A DNA stretch of 8,525 nucleotides from Leptolyngbyaceae cyanobacterium SM1_3_5 (GCA_012031475.1 JAAUTJ010000166.1:1-8525); one strand, 5' to 3'; positions 1 to 6,800 are shown, counted from the first letter of the stretch. Notes: generated by a model not told the origin, from the sequence alone. Numbers and translations are program-made.

Positions 1-96
1 AATGGCAACAACATCGACTTTGGCGATTTCGCATTGCAGGCGATCGAGCCGTCCTTGGGAGATCTGCCCAACCTCGATCCCGATTGCGTCCAGTAG
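1..96 (+). CDS. C-terminal tail of an unidentified protein (5' end outside window)
   Basis: Frame 1 is open from the first base to TAG at 94-96 and encodes 31 residues beginning NGNNIDFGDFALQAIEP and ending in an acidic, proline-containing tail (DLPNLDPDCVQ). The tail has no membrane segment. It stops 8 bases before the stop codon of the convergent AIM24-family gene, so the two genes meet tail to tail with no room for a long terminator. I do not recognise the family. The first half loosely resembles a stretch of ribosomal protein L16, but the rest does not. Too little is visible to call a function, and the reading frame itself rests on 31 codons only. Confidence 0.4.
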   Translation, partial: NGNNIDFGDFALQAIEPSLGDLPNLDPDCVQ

Positions 97-104
97 CAAG
101 TCTG

Positions 105-820
105 CTAACTTTCTCTAGTTGGCAAATTAATCGGCTGAATGGCCGATCCCAGTCGCTCTGCCAGCTTGGAGAGCGCAAACTTTGCACGTAGACCAAACCG
201 GGGCCAGTCAGCGAGGCGAGAAACAAACCTTCGCCGCCAAATAGCGCATTGCGAAAGCCGCCGACAAACCCGATGCTGTAGTCCACCGTTGGCGCAAATG
301 CAACCAGGCAGCCTGTATCAACGCGAAGCACTTCGCCCGGAGCCAAGTGCTTCTCGATCAGCGTACCGCCTGCGTGAATGAACGCGAGTCCGTCACCGTG
401 TAGCTTTTGCAGGATGAAGCCTTCGCCGCCAAAGAATCCTGCACCGAGCCGCTTGGTGAAGGCAACATCAATATCGACGCCTTTGGCTGCACACAAAAAC
501 GAATCTTTTTGGCAAAGGAACGTGCCGCCCAGTTTGCTCAGGTCGATCGCGATGATGCGTCCGGGATACGGCGCGGCAAATCCAACGCTGGCTCGTCGCG
601 CTCCGGCATTCACAAACGTCGAGATGAAAAAGCCGTCTCCGGCCAGCATTCGCTTGAAGCCAGAGAACAAGCCGCCACCCGTCCCGGTTTGCATTTCGAT
701 TCCCTGCTCCAGGTAAACCATCGTGCCAACCTCTGCCCGCACACCTTCACCCGGATCAAGCGCGATCGCGACCAGTTGCAGGTCAGATCCGTGAATGGTG
801 TAGTCGATGATGTCTGCCAT
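105..820 (-). CDS. AIM24 / TIGR00266 family protein, one frameshift
   Basis: The minus-strand ATG at 820-818 is preceded by AAGGAG eight bases upstream and opens a protein starting MADIIDYTIHGSDLQLVAIA. It is glycine-rich and beta-strand-rich. Family-like blocks are a GGGLFSGFKRMLAGDGFF segment near residues 50-67, PYPGRIIAIDLSKLGG near 85-100, and two GGEG turns (about residue 130 and about 197). The C-terminal end, SKLAERLGSAIQP, is in a different frame from the rest. One base is missing at about 173-176, where TTGCGCTC most simply was TTGCCGCTC, giving QSLPLSKLAERLG. With the repair the protein is 238 residues, normal for the family; without it the frame runs through the window edge. AIM24-type proteins form beta-helical trimers, and their bacterial function is not well established. 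Family assignment is confident; the role is unknown. Confidence 0.85.
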
Positions 821-857
821 CGATCGCTCCTTAAGGGATTAGAAGATCAATAAACTT

Positions 858-887
858 TAGTAACCTTTTACTGAAATCGATCGTCAA
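858..887 (-). promoter_or_regulatory. Candidate sigma70-type promoter for the AIM24-family gene
   Basis: On the minus strand TTGACG (887-882) matches the -35 consensus at five of six positions. An 18-base spacer later lies a weak TTACTA (863-858). It sits about 40 bases upstream of the ATG at 820. The -10 is poor, so this is a candidate only. Confidence 0.3.
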
Positions 888-944
888 AAGATTGTGATCT
901 AAATTATGCGTTGAACTCGTCGATCGAATTATTTCAAACGGCAG

Positions 945-973
945 TTGCAGCGCGAATCTTCATTTTTTACAGT
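945..973 (+). promoter_or_regulatory. Candidate promoter for the 33-residue membrane protein gene
   Basis: TTGCAG (945-950) and TACAGT (968-973) are separated by exactly 17 bases and lie about 55 bases upstream of the small gene's ATG. Each hexamer matches consensus only in part (three and four of six positions). The placement is right, the strength uncertain. Confidence 0.3.
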
Positions 974-1026
974 TAGGACATCTCGCTTCAAATTCTCTTC
1001 CGTATATCTTCTCAGGAGTTTTTATC

Positions 1027-1128
1027 ATGTTTGCAGTCATCTTGTTGTTTGCCGGATATGCCTTTGCCTATTCGCTGTTTGTCTCGCGCCTGGGTGACGA
1101 AAACGGACAGGCGAAGCTCGATCGCTAG
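1027..1128 (+). CDS. Small single-pass membrane protein, 33 residues, unidentified
   Basis: ATG at 1027 is preceded by a clean AGGAG (1014-1018) with eight bases of spacing, one of the better ribosome binding sites in the window. It opens a 33-codon frame ending in TAG at 1126-1128. Residues 2-20 are hydrophobic and aromatic (FAVILLFAGYAFAYSLFVS), enough for one membrane helix. The C-terminal tail, RLGDENGQAKLDR, is charged and hydrophilic. The shape resembles the 30-45 residue subunits of photosynthetic and respiratory complexes in thylakoids, but I cannot match it to PetL, PetM, PetN, PsaM, PsbM, Psb30 or CydX. It stands alone, with its own plausible promoter and a long spacer after it. That it is expressed is inferred from the Shine-Dalgarno and the protein-like amphipathic split; the function is unknown. 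Confidence 0.6.
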   Translation: MFAVILLFAGYAFAYSLFVSRLGDENGQAKLDR

Positions 1129-1235
1129 GTCACTCGCAATACCAGCGCTTTCAGCCTTGGTCATTCTCTATGAATGCAGTGATTTTCTGCCAGTAATCTC
1201 AATTGAGTTCGCATCTGGTAAAAATGCAGATTGCG

Positions 1236-1261
1236 CTGTGTCGATCGCCTGTGTCGATCGC
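1236..1261. repeat. 13-bp tandem duplication containing CGATCGC
   Basis: CTGTGTCGATCGC occurs twice head to tail with no mismatch (1236-1248 and 1249-1261). Each copy holds a partial HIP1 core. A complete HIP1 follows at 1278-1285. Confidence 0.85.
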
Positions 1262-1476
1262 GCTGTTTGTTGAAGCAGCGATCGCGAAAATTTTACACCA
1301 CATTATGATACAACAGGCAGTATTGCTAGAAAGAACAATCGAGATTTTAGCGTTGAGCCATTCGCTACAGCAAGCGCTACATTCCAGTAATTTCTAAGTT
1401 GAAATCTGCAAGCGAATTCGGACTTCATACCGTTGTTCAATTCACATCCAATTCTGTAAATTTTGCTGAACGGCAG

Positions 1477-1531
1477 TCGCCTGTTCCGACCGCAACAGGC
1501 GACCGCAACAGGCGATCGGAACAGGCGATCG
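1477..1531. repeat. Nested 13-bp tandem and inverted repeat
   Basis: Three 13-bp units run head to tail: GACCGCAACAGGC at 1488-1500 and 1501-1513, then the variant GATCGGAACAGGC at 1514-1526. Flanking and overlapping them is a perfect 13-bp inverted repeat, TCGCCTGTTCCGA (1477-1489) against TCGGAACAGGCGA (1516-1528). The RNA or single strand could therefore fold into a stem with a 26-base loop. It lies in non-coding DNA. No T-run follows, so a terminator role is not supported. Confidence 0.85.
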
Positions 1532-1570
1532 AATCCTTCGTCAAGCACTCCAGAAGAGGTTTGGCCGCTT

Positions 1571-1598
1571 TTGTCCTCAGAAAGTATGGTCTAATAAT
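1571..1598 (+). promoter_or_regulatory. Candidate promoter upstream of the GH3 gene
   Basis: TTGTCC (1571-1576, four of six) and AATAAT (1593-1598, five of six) are separated by 16 bases. The site is followed by the dyad GTTCT-CGATT-AGAAC (1606-1620), which would lie at or just after the transcription start. The GH3 start codon is about 90 bases further on. Confidence 0.35.
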
Positions 1599-1685
1599 CT
1601 CGGTAGTTCTCGATTAGAACTCAAGCAATCGCTGTCTTTGCACGGCGACTTGCTACCGTGCTGGCGATCGTCCCCTTTTTCCCGA

Positions 1686-3373
1686 ATGAGCGTTTTTACT
1701 GCCCCTGCTGACCACCTATGCCGCCTACGCGAAGCGAAAGTTGATCGGCAAAACTCGCCGGATCATGCAAACGCAAGAGCAGTTTTTGCTCGAACTGCTG
1801 CGGGCACATCAAGACACCACACTGGGTCGTCAGCTTGGGCTGAGCCAAATTCGATCGATCGAGCAGTTTCGCGAACAGATTCCCATTTGGCCGTATGAGC
1901 GCTACGAGCCATATTGTGAGCGAATTAGCCAAGGCGAATCCAACGTTCTTAATCCTGATCCGGTGGTGTATATCAGCTTCACCAGCGGTTCGACCGGGCG
2001 CAAAAAAATACATTCCCGTCACGCGCCGCTATCAGCGCACATTGCGACGAGCGGATATTGCCGGACTGGGCTTTGCCGTTGCAGGTTTGCATCAGCGCGG
2101 CTTGCAATACGGTCAGTCAATGATTACCAATTCAGTACGGATTGAAGGTCGCACCAAGAGCGGCATTGAGTACGGGCCTGTGAGCGTTGGCAGCATCCGC
2201 ATGGGGCGATCGCTGTTTGAACACAATTTTGCTCATCCGTTTGAAGCGCTGGAAATTGCAGATACCGACGCTCGCCACTATGTCTGCTTGCTGTTTGCGC
2301 TCAAGAATGCTCAGATGCGCGGCATGATCGCCAATTTTCCGATGCTGCTGTTGCGGACTTGCGGCTATCTGGAGCAGTTTGCGGAAAGTTTGATTGACGA
2401 TTTAGCCAGCGGCTCGATCGCGCCCCACCTCAAAATTGAGCCGGAAATTCGCGCCTATCTGGAACGCCGCTGGCGGGCTGCTCCCCATCGGGCAGCGCAG
2501 TTGCGCGAAATCTATCAGCGCGAAGGCCGCTTGACGCCAAAACTGGCTTGGCCGCAGCTTAGCTTTTTGCTGACGGCGCAGGGCGGCACGTCTGACTTTT
2601 ACTTTCAGCGGTTTGGCGATTACTTTGGCGGAACGCCGATTTTTGGCGGCGTGTACGGCTCGGCAGAGGCCACCTTTGGCGTCTATCCCGCTTTCAACAC
2701 CAATGCCTGCATTCTGGCGATCGAAAGCGGCTTTTACGAATTTATTCCGGCTGATCAGTGGGAAGTGGAACAGCCAAAAACCCTGCTGCCCTGGGAAGTC
2801 AAGGTGGGCGATCGCTATCGCATTCTGGTGACAAGCTACAGCGGCTTTTACCGCTATGACATTGGCGATGTTGTGGAAGTGGTGGGATTTTATAACCAGA
2901 CGCCGCTGATTACTTTTCGCTATCGGCGCGGCGGGCTGCTGTCCTCCACAACCGAGAAAACCACAGAGTTTCACGCGACGCAGGTGATGCAGCGCTTGCA
3001 GCAAGAGATGAACCTGCGATTTGAAGATTTTTGCATCACGCTGTCTGAACAGGAATTTCCTGCTCACTATTTGGCGAACATTGAGCTTGCTGCCGGACAA
3101 GTTCTCAACGATCCGATCGCCCTCCTGACCCGCTTTGAAGCGCTGATGTCTGAGGTCAACGTCCGCTACAACGTCGTCCGCAAAGGTCAAGTTCCTCCTC
3201 CGCGCTTGCGGCTGCTGGCTCCGGGCAGCTTTGCGATCGTGCGGCAGCGACAGCTTGCCAAAGGCATGTTCGACTCGCAGCTTAAATTTCCGCACATCAG
3301 CGAAGACCGCCAGTTTTTGGCGGGTTTGGCGATCGAGCAGGAAGTTGAATTTCCCACAATGGCGCAGCGGTAG
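1686..3373 (+). CDS. GH3 family acyl-adenylating protein (auxin-responsive GH3-like), two frameshifts
   Basis: This is a homologue of the plant GH3 / JAR1 amido synthetases, ANL-superfamily enzymes that adenylate a carboxylic acid and pass it to an amine. Visible motifs, in repaired numbering, are the ATP loop TSGSTG at 99-104, YGSAEA at 323-328 and YRYDIGDVV at 388-396, followed by FRYRRGGLLSSTTEKTTEFH. These match the three GH3 nucleotide-binding motifs. Two one-base insertions are needed. Seven A at 2002-2008 should be six, restoring STGRKKYIPVTRRYQ. Five T at 1693-1697 should be four, so that ATG at 1686 reads MSVLLPLLTTYAAYAKRKL. With both, the gene is exactly 561 codons plus TAG at 3371-3373, a normal GH3 length. 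If the second repair is wrong, TTG at 1741 or ATG at 1765 would be the start. There is no clear Shine-Dalgarno before 1686. The substrate is unknown, and bacterial GH3 proteins are largely uncharacterised. No neighbour suggests a pathway. Confidence 0.88.
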
Positions 3374-3572
3374 AAGCAGCCGGATACTAGGAGTGCATGG
3401 CCGTGCAAACCTACCACCGCTGCATTTAACCCATCTTCAAATTCAATTGAGATCACTTCGCTTTGCAAGTTTGTAAAGGTTTCGCCAAGAAGTGGGATCG
3501 TAGAATCACGGAGCGCGATCGAACATCGCCTACTTGTTATGCTGTTTGCATCTTTCCGTGTCTTTGTGTTCA
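3374..3572. other. Spacer between GH3 and response regulator, with a minus-strand coding-like remnant
   Basis: No intact gene fits here. On the minus strand, about 3480 down to 3375, the translation contains TNLQSEVISIEFEDGLNAA, which looks like real protein but continues into low-quality sequence and then overlaps the GH3 3' end. The DNA at 3421-3460 (minus strand) aligns with 1193-1229 (plus strand) at about 28 of 37 positions. It may be the remnant of a small gene or a dispersed repeat. Confidence 0.35.
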
Positions 3573-3971
3573 ATGAACTCTGATACTCCACCTGAGCCGC
3601 TCAAAGTTTTAGTGGCTGAAGATGATTTACTCAGTCAAAAGCTGATGGTTCAAATGCTCGATCGCCTCGGCTATCCGGCAGACTGCGTTAGCAATGGGCT
3701 AGAAGCACTTCAGGCACTCCGCCGCCAAGACTATCGGGCAGTCCTAATGGATGTGCAAATGCCAAAACTCGATGGAATCACTGCCGCTCGCCAGATCCGC
3801 CAAGATTTGATGATGTCTCCACAACCGTACATTATTGCGCTGACGGGGCGTGCATTACCCGAAGAGCAAGCCGAATGTTTGCAGGCAGGCATGAACGATT
3901 GTCTGACCAAGCCAGTTCGTCTAGAAGCGCTGTCAGAAGCGTTAACTCGCAGCGAATCGATCGCGCCATGA
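3573..3971 (+). CDS. Stand-alone receiver-domain response regulator
   Basis: The 132-residue protein is a single CheY-like receiver domain with no output domain. The acidic pocket is E16-D17-D18 in VAEDD. The phosphorylation site is D60 in VLMDVQMPKLDG, with the switch threonine T91 in IIALTG and the conserved lysine K113 in TKPV. All catalytic positions are present, so it should accept phosphate from a histidine kinase. The sequence style (QMPKLDGITAARQIR, CLQAGMNDCLTKPV) resembles receivers of hybrid kinases and phosphorelays. I chose ATG at 3573 because it places eight to ten residues before the first beta strand. An in-frame TTG at 3534 would add 13 poorly conserved residues. Neither start has a good ribosome binding site. 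It ends 23 bases from the convergent mreD stop. No partner kinase is in the window, so the pathway is unknown. Confidence 0.9.
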   Translation: MNSDTPPEPLKVLVAEDDLLSQKLMVQMLDRLGYPADCVSNGLEALQALRRQDYRAVLMDVQMPKLDGITAARQIRQDLMMSPQPYIIALTGRALPEEQAECLQAGMNDCLTKPVRLEALSEALTRSESIAP

Positions 3972-3994
3972 ACGCCTTTGAAGTCGCGATCTTC

Positions 3995-4573
3995 CTAAGT
4001 GGGAGTCTGCTCGATCGCGTTCATGCGTTCCCACCAGCGATTCAGCGGATAGTAAACGGCGGGTGCCCACAAGCTGCTCAAGATTGCCGAACTGAGCGCG
4101 ATTCGCTGATGATACAGCCAGATTTCCGACAGGGTGCGGAACGTGCCGCTGCGAAAGAAGCCGAATCCCGGCAGGCTGAACTGAAGGGCAGTAATGGTTT
4201 CGGCAATGACCGCCATGCCAAAAACAATCAGCGCAACGGAAACAAAATCTTCCTGGATGTAGCGCTGCTTCTGAATTCGCGCCGTCAGCAGACCGACGAT
4301 CGCCAAGCTCAGCGCGTGTGTCGGCTGCGGAGCCGTCATGCCGTCTTGAATTAGGCCAAGCGTGAAGCCTGCGATCGCCCCTTGCAGCGCGGTTCGCTTC
4401 ACGCTCCAAGACACGACCCAAATCAGCAGCCAGTTGGGAGCCACGCCCAGCAGTTCCATTCCCGGCAGGCGCACGGGCAAAATCAGCAGACAGACCAAAA
4501 CCGATCCAGCAGTGACAGCGGCGTTGACAAGCTGGCGCTGCGTCGAATCCCACTGCTTGATCGTGCTGTTCAC
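3995..4573 (-). CDS. mreD: Rod shape-determining membrane protein MreD
   Basis: This is a hydrophobic protein of 192 residues with about five or six predicted membrane helices, the first around residues 14-32 and the last around 155-175. It includes the family-typical PNWLLIW segment and GLIQDGM turn. MreD is the integral membrane partner of MreC and couples MreB filaments to the peptidoglycan elongation machinery. I chose the GTG at 4573-4571 because it overlaps the mreC stop as GTGA, a classic translational-coupling arrangement, and leaves a short hydrophilic N-terminus (NSTIKQWDSTQRQ). A longer GTG start at 4636 would add 21 arginine-rich residues lying inside mreC and is unlikely. It is the last gene of the mreBCD cluster and faces the response regulator gene. 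No clear terminator hairpin is visible in the 23-base gap. Identification rests on topology, length and position after mreC. Confidence 0.9.
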   Translation of the reverse strand: MNSTIKQWDSTQRQLVNAAVTAGSVLVCLLILPVRLPGMELLGVAPNWLLIWVVSWSVKRTALQGAIAGFTLGLIQDGMTAPQPTHALSLAIVGLLTARIQKQRYIQEDFVSVALIVFGMAVIAETITALQFSLPGFGFFRSGTFRTLSEIWLYHQRIALSSAILSSLWAPAVYYPLNRWWERMNAIEQTPT

Positions 4574-5345
4574 GGCGTTTCGTCTCCGATTTCTGCGGCA
4601 GCGTCGGCTTTGCCGTTGGGCGTGACGATCACCCATTCCAGAACGCTGACCGGAGCCGAAAACTGAATGACGGCTTCGGGAGCCGGAGTTTTGTTCATGT
4701 CGATCGATTCCACCCGACCGACGGGCAATCCAGCCGGAAACAAGCGGCTAAACGAAGACGTAGACACGACATCGCCCGGACGGACATCCGGCACTTTGTC
4801 AAAAATTCCATGATGGCGCGGTTTCCGGCCTGTCCGCGCAGATAGCCCATCGATCGCGATCGGCTGATTGTCACGCCCACCTGACTGCTCGGATCGCTAA
4901 TCAGCAAAACGCGGCTCGTATTGGGCGTCACCTGCACAACGCGCCCAATCAAGCCGCCTGTGCCCGATGCGATCGCGCCTTCCTCAATCCCGTCACGACT
5001 GCCACGCCCCAGCGTAATTTGCTGCCACCAGTGGTCGGCACTGCGGCCAATAATCGGCGCGGTGATTGCTTCTTCTGCCTGCGTACCAGTGTAGCCAAGG
5101 AGTTGCTGCAAGCGCTGATTTTGGCTTTCCAGTTCGACTAGCCGCTGCTGAAGCTCTTGCGTCTGGGCGTTTTCAACCTGCTGGGCAGCAGTGGGGCCAG
5201 TTTGAAACGGGCGCGACATCACCTGATAGATTTCGGCCACCATTGCGCCTTGCGTCTGCCGCACCAGCCAAGCCGATGCGATCGCCAGACTCGTTAGCCC
5301 AAGGCGCAATCCATTTCGTTCCCACCAGCGACGCAGCGTGTACAT
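4570..5345 (-). CDS. mreC: Rod shape-determining protein MreC, one frameshift
   Basis: The protein begins MYTLRRWWERNGLRLGL at ATG 5345-5343. It has one membrane helix (about residues 13-28), then a coiled-coil stretch rich in Q, E and L (about 48-86), then the beta-rich periplasmic domain with GLIGRVVQVTPNTSRVLLISD. MreC dimers link cytoplasmic MreB to penicillin-binding proteins outside the membrane. The frame breaks in the A5 run at 4801-4805. Adding one T on the coding strand gives IMEFFDKVPDVRPGDVV and joins the C-terminal part, which ends GDETP and TGA at 4572-4570. The repaired length is 258 residues, normal for cyanobacteria. An upstream in-frame GTG at 5450 would add 35 unconvincing residues. 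It lies 108 bases after mreB and overlaps mreD by four. Confidence 0.9.
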
Positions 5346-5453
5346 TCCGTTCCAGACGCTCTCCGTTACAAAAGGTTGATGCACCCTCAACAAACAATCG
5401 CGGTTGACCGGGGGAAGACCATCCGGCCAACCGCAACCAAATTTTACCAAGCT

Positions 5454-6492
5454 TTACAGATTGCGCGATCGACCGCTAAACACGCGCTCAAGCTGCTTGA
5501 AGTTTTCCAAAACGCGGCCTGTGCCCAACACCACGCAGCTTAAGGGATCTGCCGCGACGTGAACGACAATTCCGGTTTCGTGGCTGATCAGCGTGTCCAA
5601 ACCTTTGAGCAGTGCGCCGCCGCCCGCGAGCATAATGCCGCGATCGATAATGTCAGCCGCAAGTTCTGGCGGTGTCCGCTCTAGTGTCCGCTTGACGGCT
5701 TCAATGATCACCGAAAGCGGCTCAGACATGGCTTCGCGAATTTCTGGTCCCTTCACTGTGACAGTTCGAGGCAGGCCGGAGAGCAAGTGCAGGCCGCGCA
5801 CATCCATCATCGCATCGTCTTCTCCGGTCGGATAGCCGAGCCGATCACGATTTTGATTTCTTCAGACGTGCGCTCCCCAATCACGAGGTTATGCACTTTC
5901 TTCATGTACTGCGTGATCGCTTCGCTCAGTTCATCACCTGCCACCCGCACCGATTCACTCAGCACGGTTCCCTGCAAGCTCAAAACGGCAACTTCGGTTG
6001 TGCCGCCGCCGATGTCGATGATCATGTTTCCGGTCGGTTCGGCAACGGGAAGTCCGGCTCCGATCGCTGCTGCCACAGGCTCATCGATCAGGTAAACATC
6101 TCGCGCTCCTGCTTGTGAAGCGGCTTCCATGACGGCGCGGCGCTCAACGCCCGTCACACCGCTGGGAATGCCGATGACGATGCGGGGCGAAACCAAAGCG
6201 CGGCCTTCATGAACGCGGCGAATGAAGTGTTTGAGCATCAGTTCGGCAGTGTCGAAGTCGGCAATGACGCCATCGCGCAAGGGGCGCAACGCGACCACGT
6301 TGCCGGGAGTCCGTCCGAGCATTTTTTTAGCGTCTTCGCCAACGGCCAGAGGCGTTTTCGTCTCGTTGTCCATTGCGACAACAGACGGTTCTTGAAGAAC
6401 AATGCCTTTGCCAGAAACATAAACGAGCGTGTTTGCAGTACCCAGATCGATACCCATGTCACGCGAGAACGAGAAGCGATTGAAAAAGCCAC
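5454..6492 (-). CDS. mreB: Rod shape-determining actin homologue MreB, two frameshifts
   Basis: Actin-fold ATPase that polymerises under the membrane and positions wall synthesis. The phosphate-1 loop IDLGTANTLVYV is near residues 15-26, phosphate-2 IIDIGGGTTEV near 158-168, and the adenosine motif LAGGGALLKGLDTLI is in the C-terminal third. The end is LERVFSGRSRNL followed by TAA. One base is missing at about 5834 (GGCTATCC; expected SAYPTGEDDAMMDVRGL). A second is probably missing in the A5 run at 6483-6487. Adding a T there lets GTG at 6492-6490 read MAFFNRFSFSRDMGIDLG, the amphipathic membrane-binding start usual for MreB. The repaired length is 346 residues. If the second repair is wrong, translation must start at ATG 6457-6455 and the membrane anchor is lost, because no other start lies after the upstream TAG. 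First gene of the mreBCD cluster. Confidence 0.92.
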
Positions 6493-6645
6493 TAGCCTAC
6501 TAAGCCCCCAAATATGCTTTGGTTTGCAATCTCTGTATAAGCGGGATACACAGTCGAAGCGAATTCTATTACGTTTTGCAGCGAGAGTCTAGTCGCTTCG
6601 ATCGACTTGCTGCTTCAATTCACGTTCATTCACCCACATCGCAAC

Positions 6646-6702
6646 AGTATAGTATTTTGACCGTTGCTAATTTAGAAATGACTGAATCGTTGAGGTTGTC
6701 AA
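6646..6702 (-). promoter_or_regulatory. Candidate promoter region for mreBCD
   Basis: On the minus strand there is a five-of-six -10 hexamer TATACT (6651-6646), about 150 bases before the mreB start. No good -35 lies 17 bases upstream. A perfect TTGACA sits further up at 6702-6697, but without a good -10 at its own spacing. Either could serve; neither is complete. Confidence 0.3.
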
Positions 6703-6724
6703 TTGTTCCGTCTGCCTGCCATCC

Positions 6725-6753
6725 TCGTCAGGACTGTCTAAATTGGGTAGAAT
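6725..6753 (+). promoter_or_regulatory. Candidate ssb promoter
   Basis: TCGTCA (6725-6730, four of six) and TAGAAT (6748-6753, five of six) are separated by exactly 17 bases. Transcription would start near 6760, which puts the LexA-type dyad directly on the start site, where a bound repressor would block initiation. Confidence 0.45.
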
Positions 6754-6760
6754 AGACAAG

Positions 6761-6774
6761 AGTACTATTGTACT
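6761..6774 (+). promoter_or_regulatory. Putative LexA operator (SOS box) upstream of ssb
   Basis: AGTACTATTGTACT fits, at every defined position, the cyanobacterial LexA consensus RGTACNNNDGTWCB as I recall it from work on Anabaena. It is a perfect 5-bp dyad (AGTAC/GTACT) around TATT. It lies 54 bases before the ssb start codon and just after a plausible -10, a typical repressor position. Binding is inferred, not shown. Confidence 0.6.
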
Positions 6775-6800
6775 ATTTACCTTGCGATCGCTCAATTAAC

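Larger units (their letters stand above)
1129..1685. other. Intergenic region, no convincing gene, repeat-bearing
   Basis: About 550 bases separate the small membrane protein gene from the GH3 gene. Short open frames exist on both strands, but none has a ribosome binding site or protein-like composition. The region contains HIP1 octamers, two clusters of 13-bp repeats, a short coding-like stretch around 1193-1229 (see findings), a dyad GTTCT-CGATT-AGAAC at 1606-1620, and a candidate promoter. Confidence 0.6.

Noticed and set aside
1..60. Resemblance of NGNNIDFGDFALQAIEP to ribosomal protein L16
   Set aside because: The residues after it do not follow L16 in any frame, L16 continues far beyond this point, and the neighbours are not ribosomal genes.
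407..853. A 148-codon plus-strand frame opposite the AIM24-family gene
   Set aside because: It has no ribosome binding site and no protein-like composition; the minus-strand frame shows clear family blocks.
1236..1531. The repeats as a CRISPR array
   Set aside because: The units are 13 bp, directly adjacent with no spacers, and no cas gene is present.
1303..1548. An 81-codon minus-strand frame in the 1129-1685 spacer
   Set aside because: It runs through the tandem/inverted repeat cluster, has no Shine-Dalgarno and resembles no protein known to me.
2402..3295. A 297-codon open frame on the minus strand inside the GH3 gene
   Set aside because: It mirrors the well-supported GH3 frame, is rich in R, H, Q and A as antisense translations of GC-rich genes often are, and has no recognisable motif.
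3539..3583. A 14-residue open frame overlapping the response regulator start (possible leader peptide)
   Set aside because: It has no ribosome binding site and no attenuator-like structure.
3942..4553. A 203-codon minus-strand frame over mreD
   Set aside because: It is another frame of the mreD DNA, with an arginine- and histidine-rich composition and no motif; the membrane protein in the other frame is clearly the gene.
6761..6774. The GTA...TAC dyad as an NtcA site
   Set aside because: NtcA needs GTA-N8-TAC; here the two half-sites are separated by six bases, whereas the LexA consensus fits fully.
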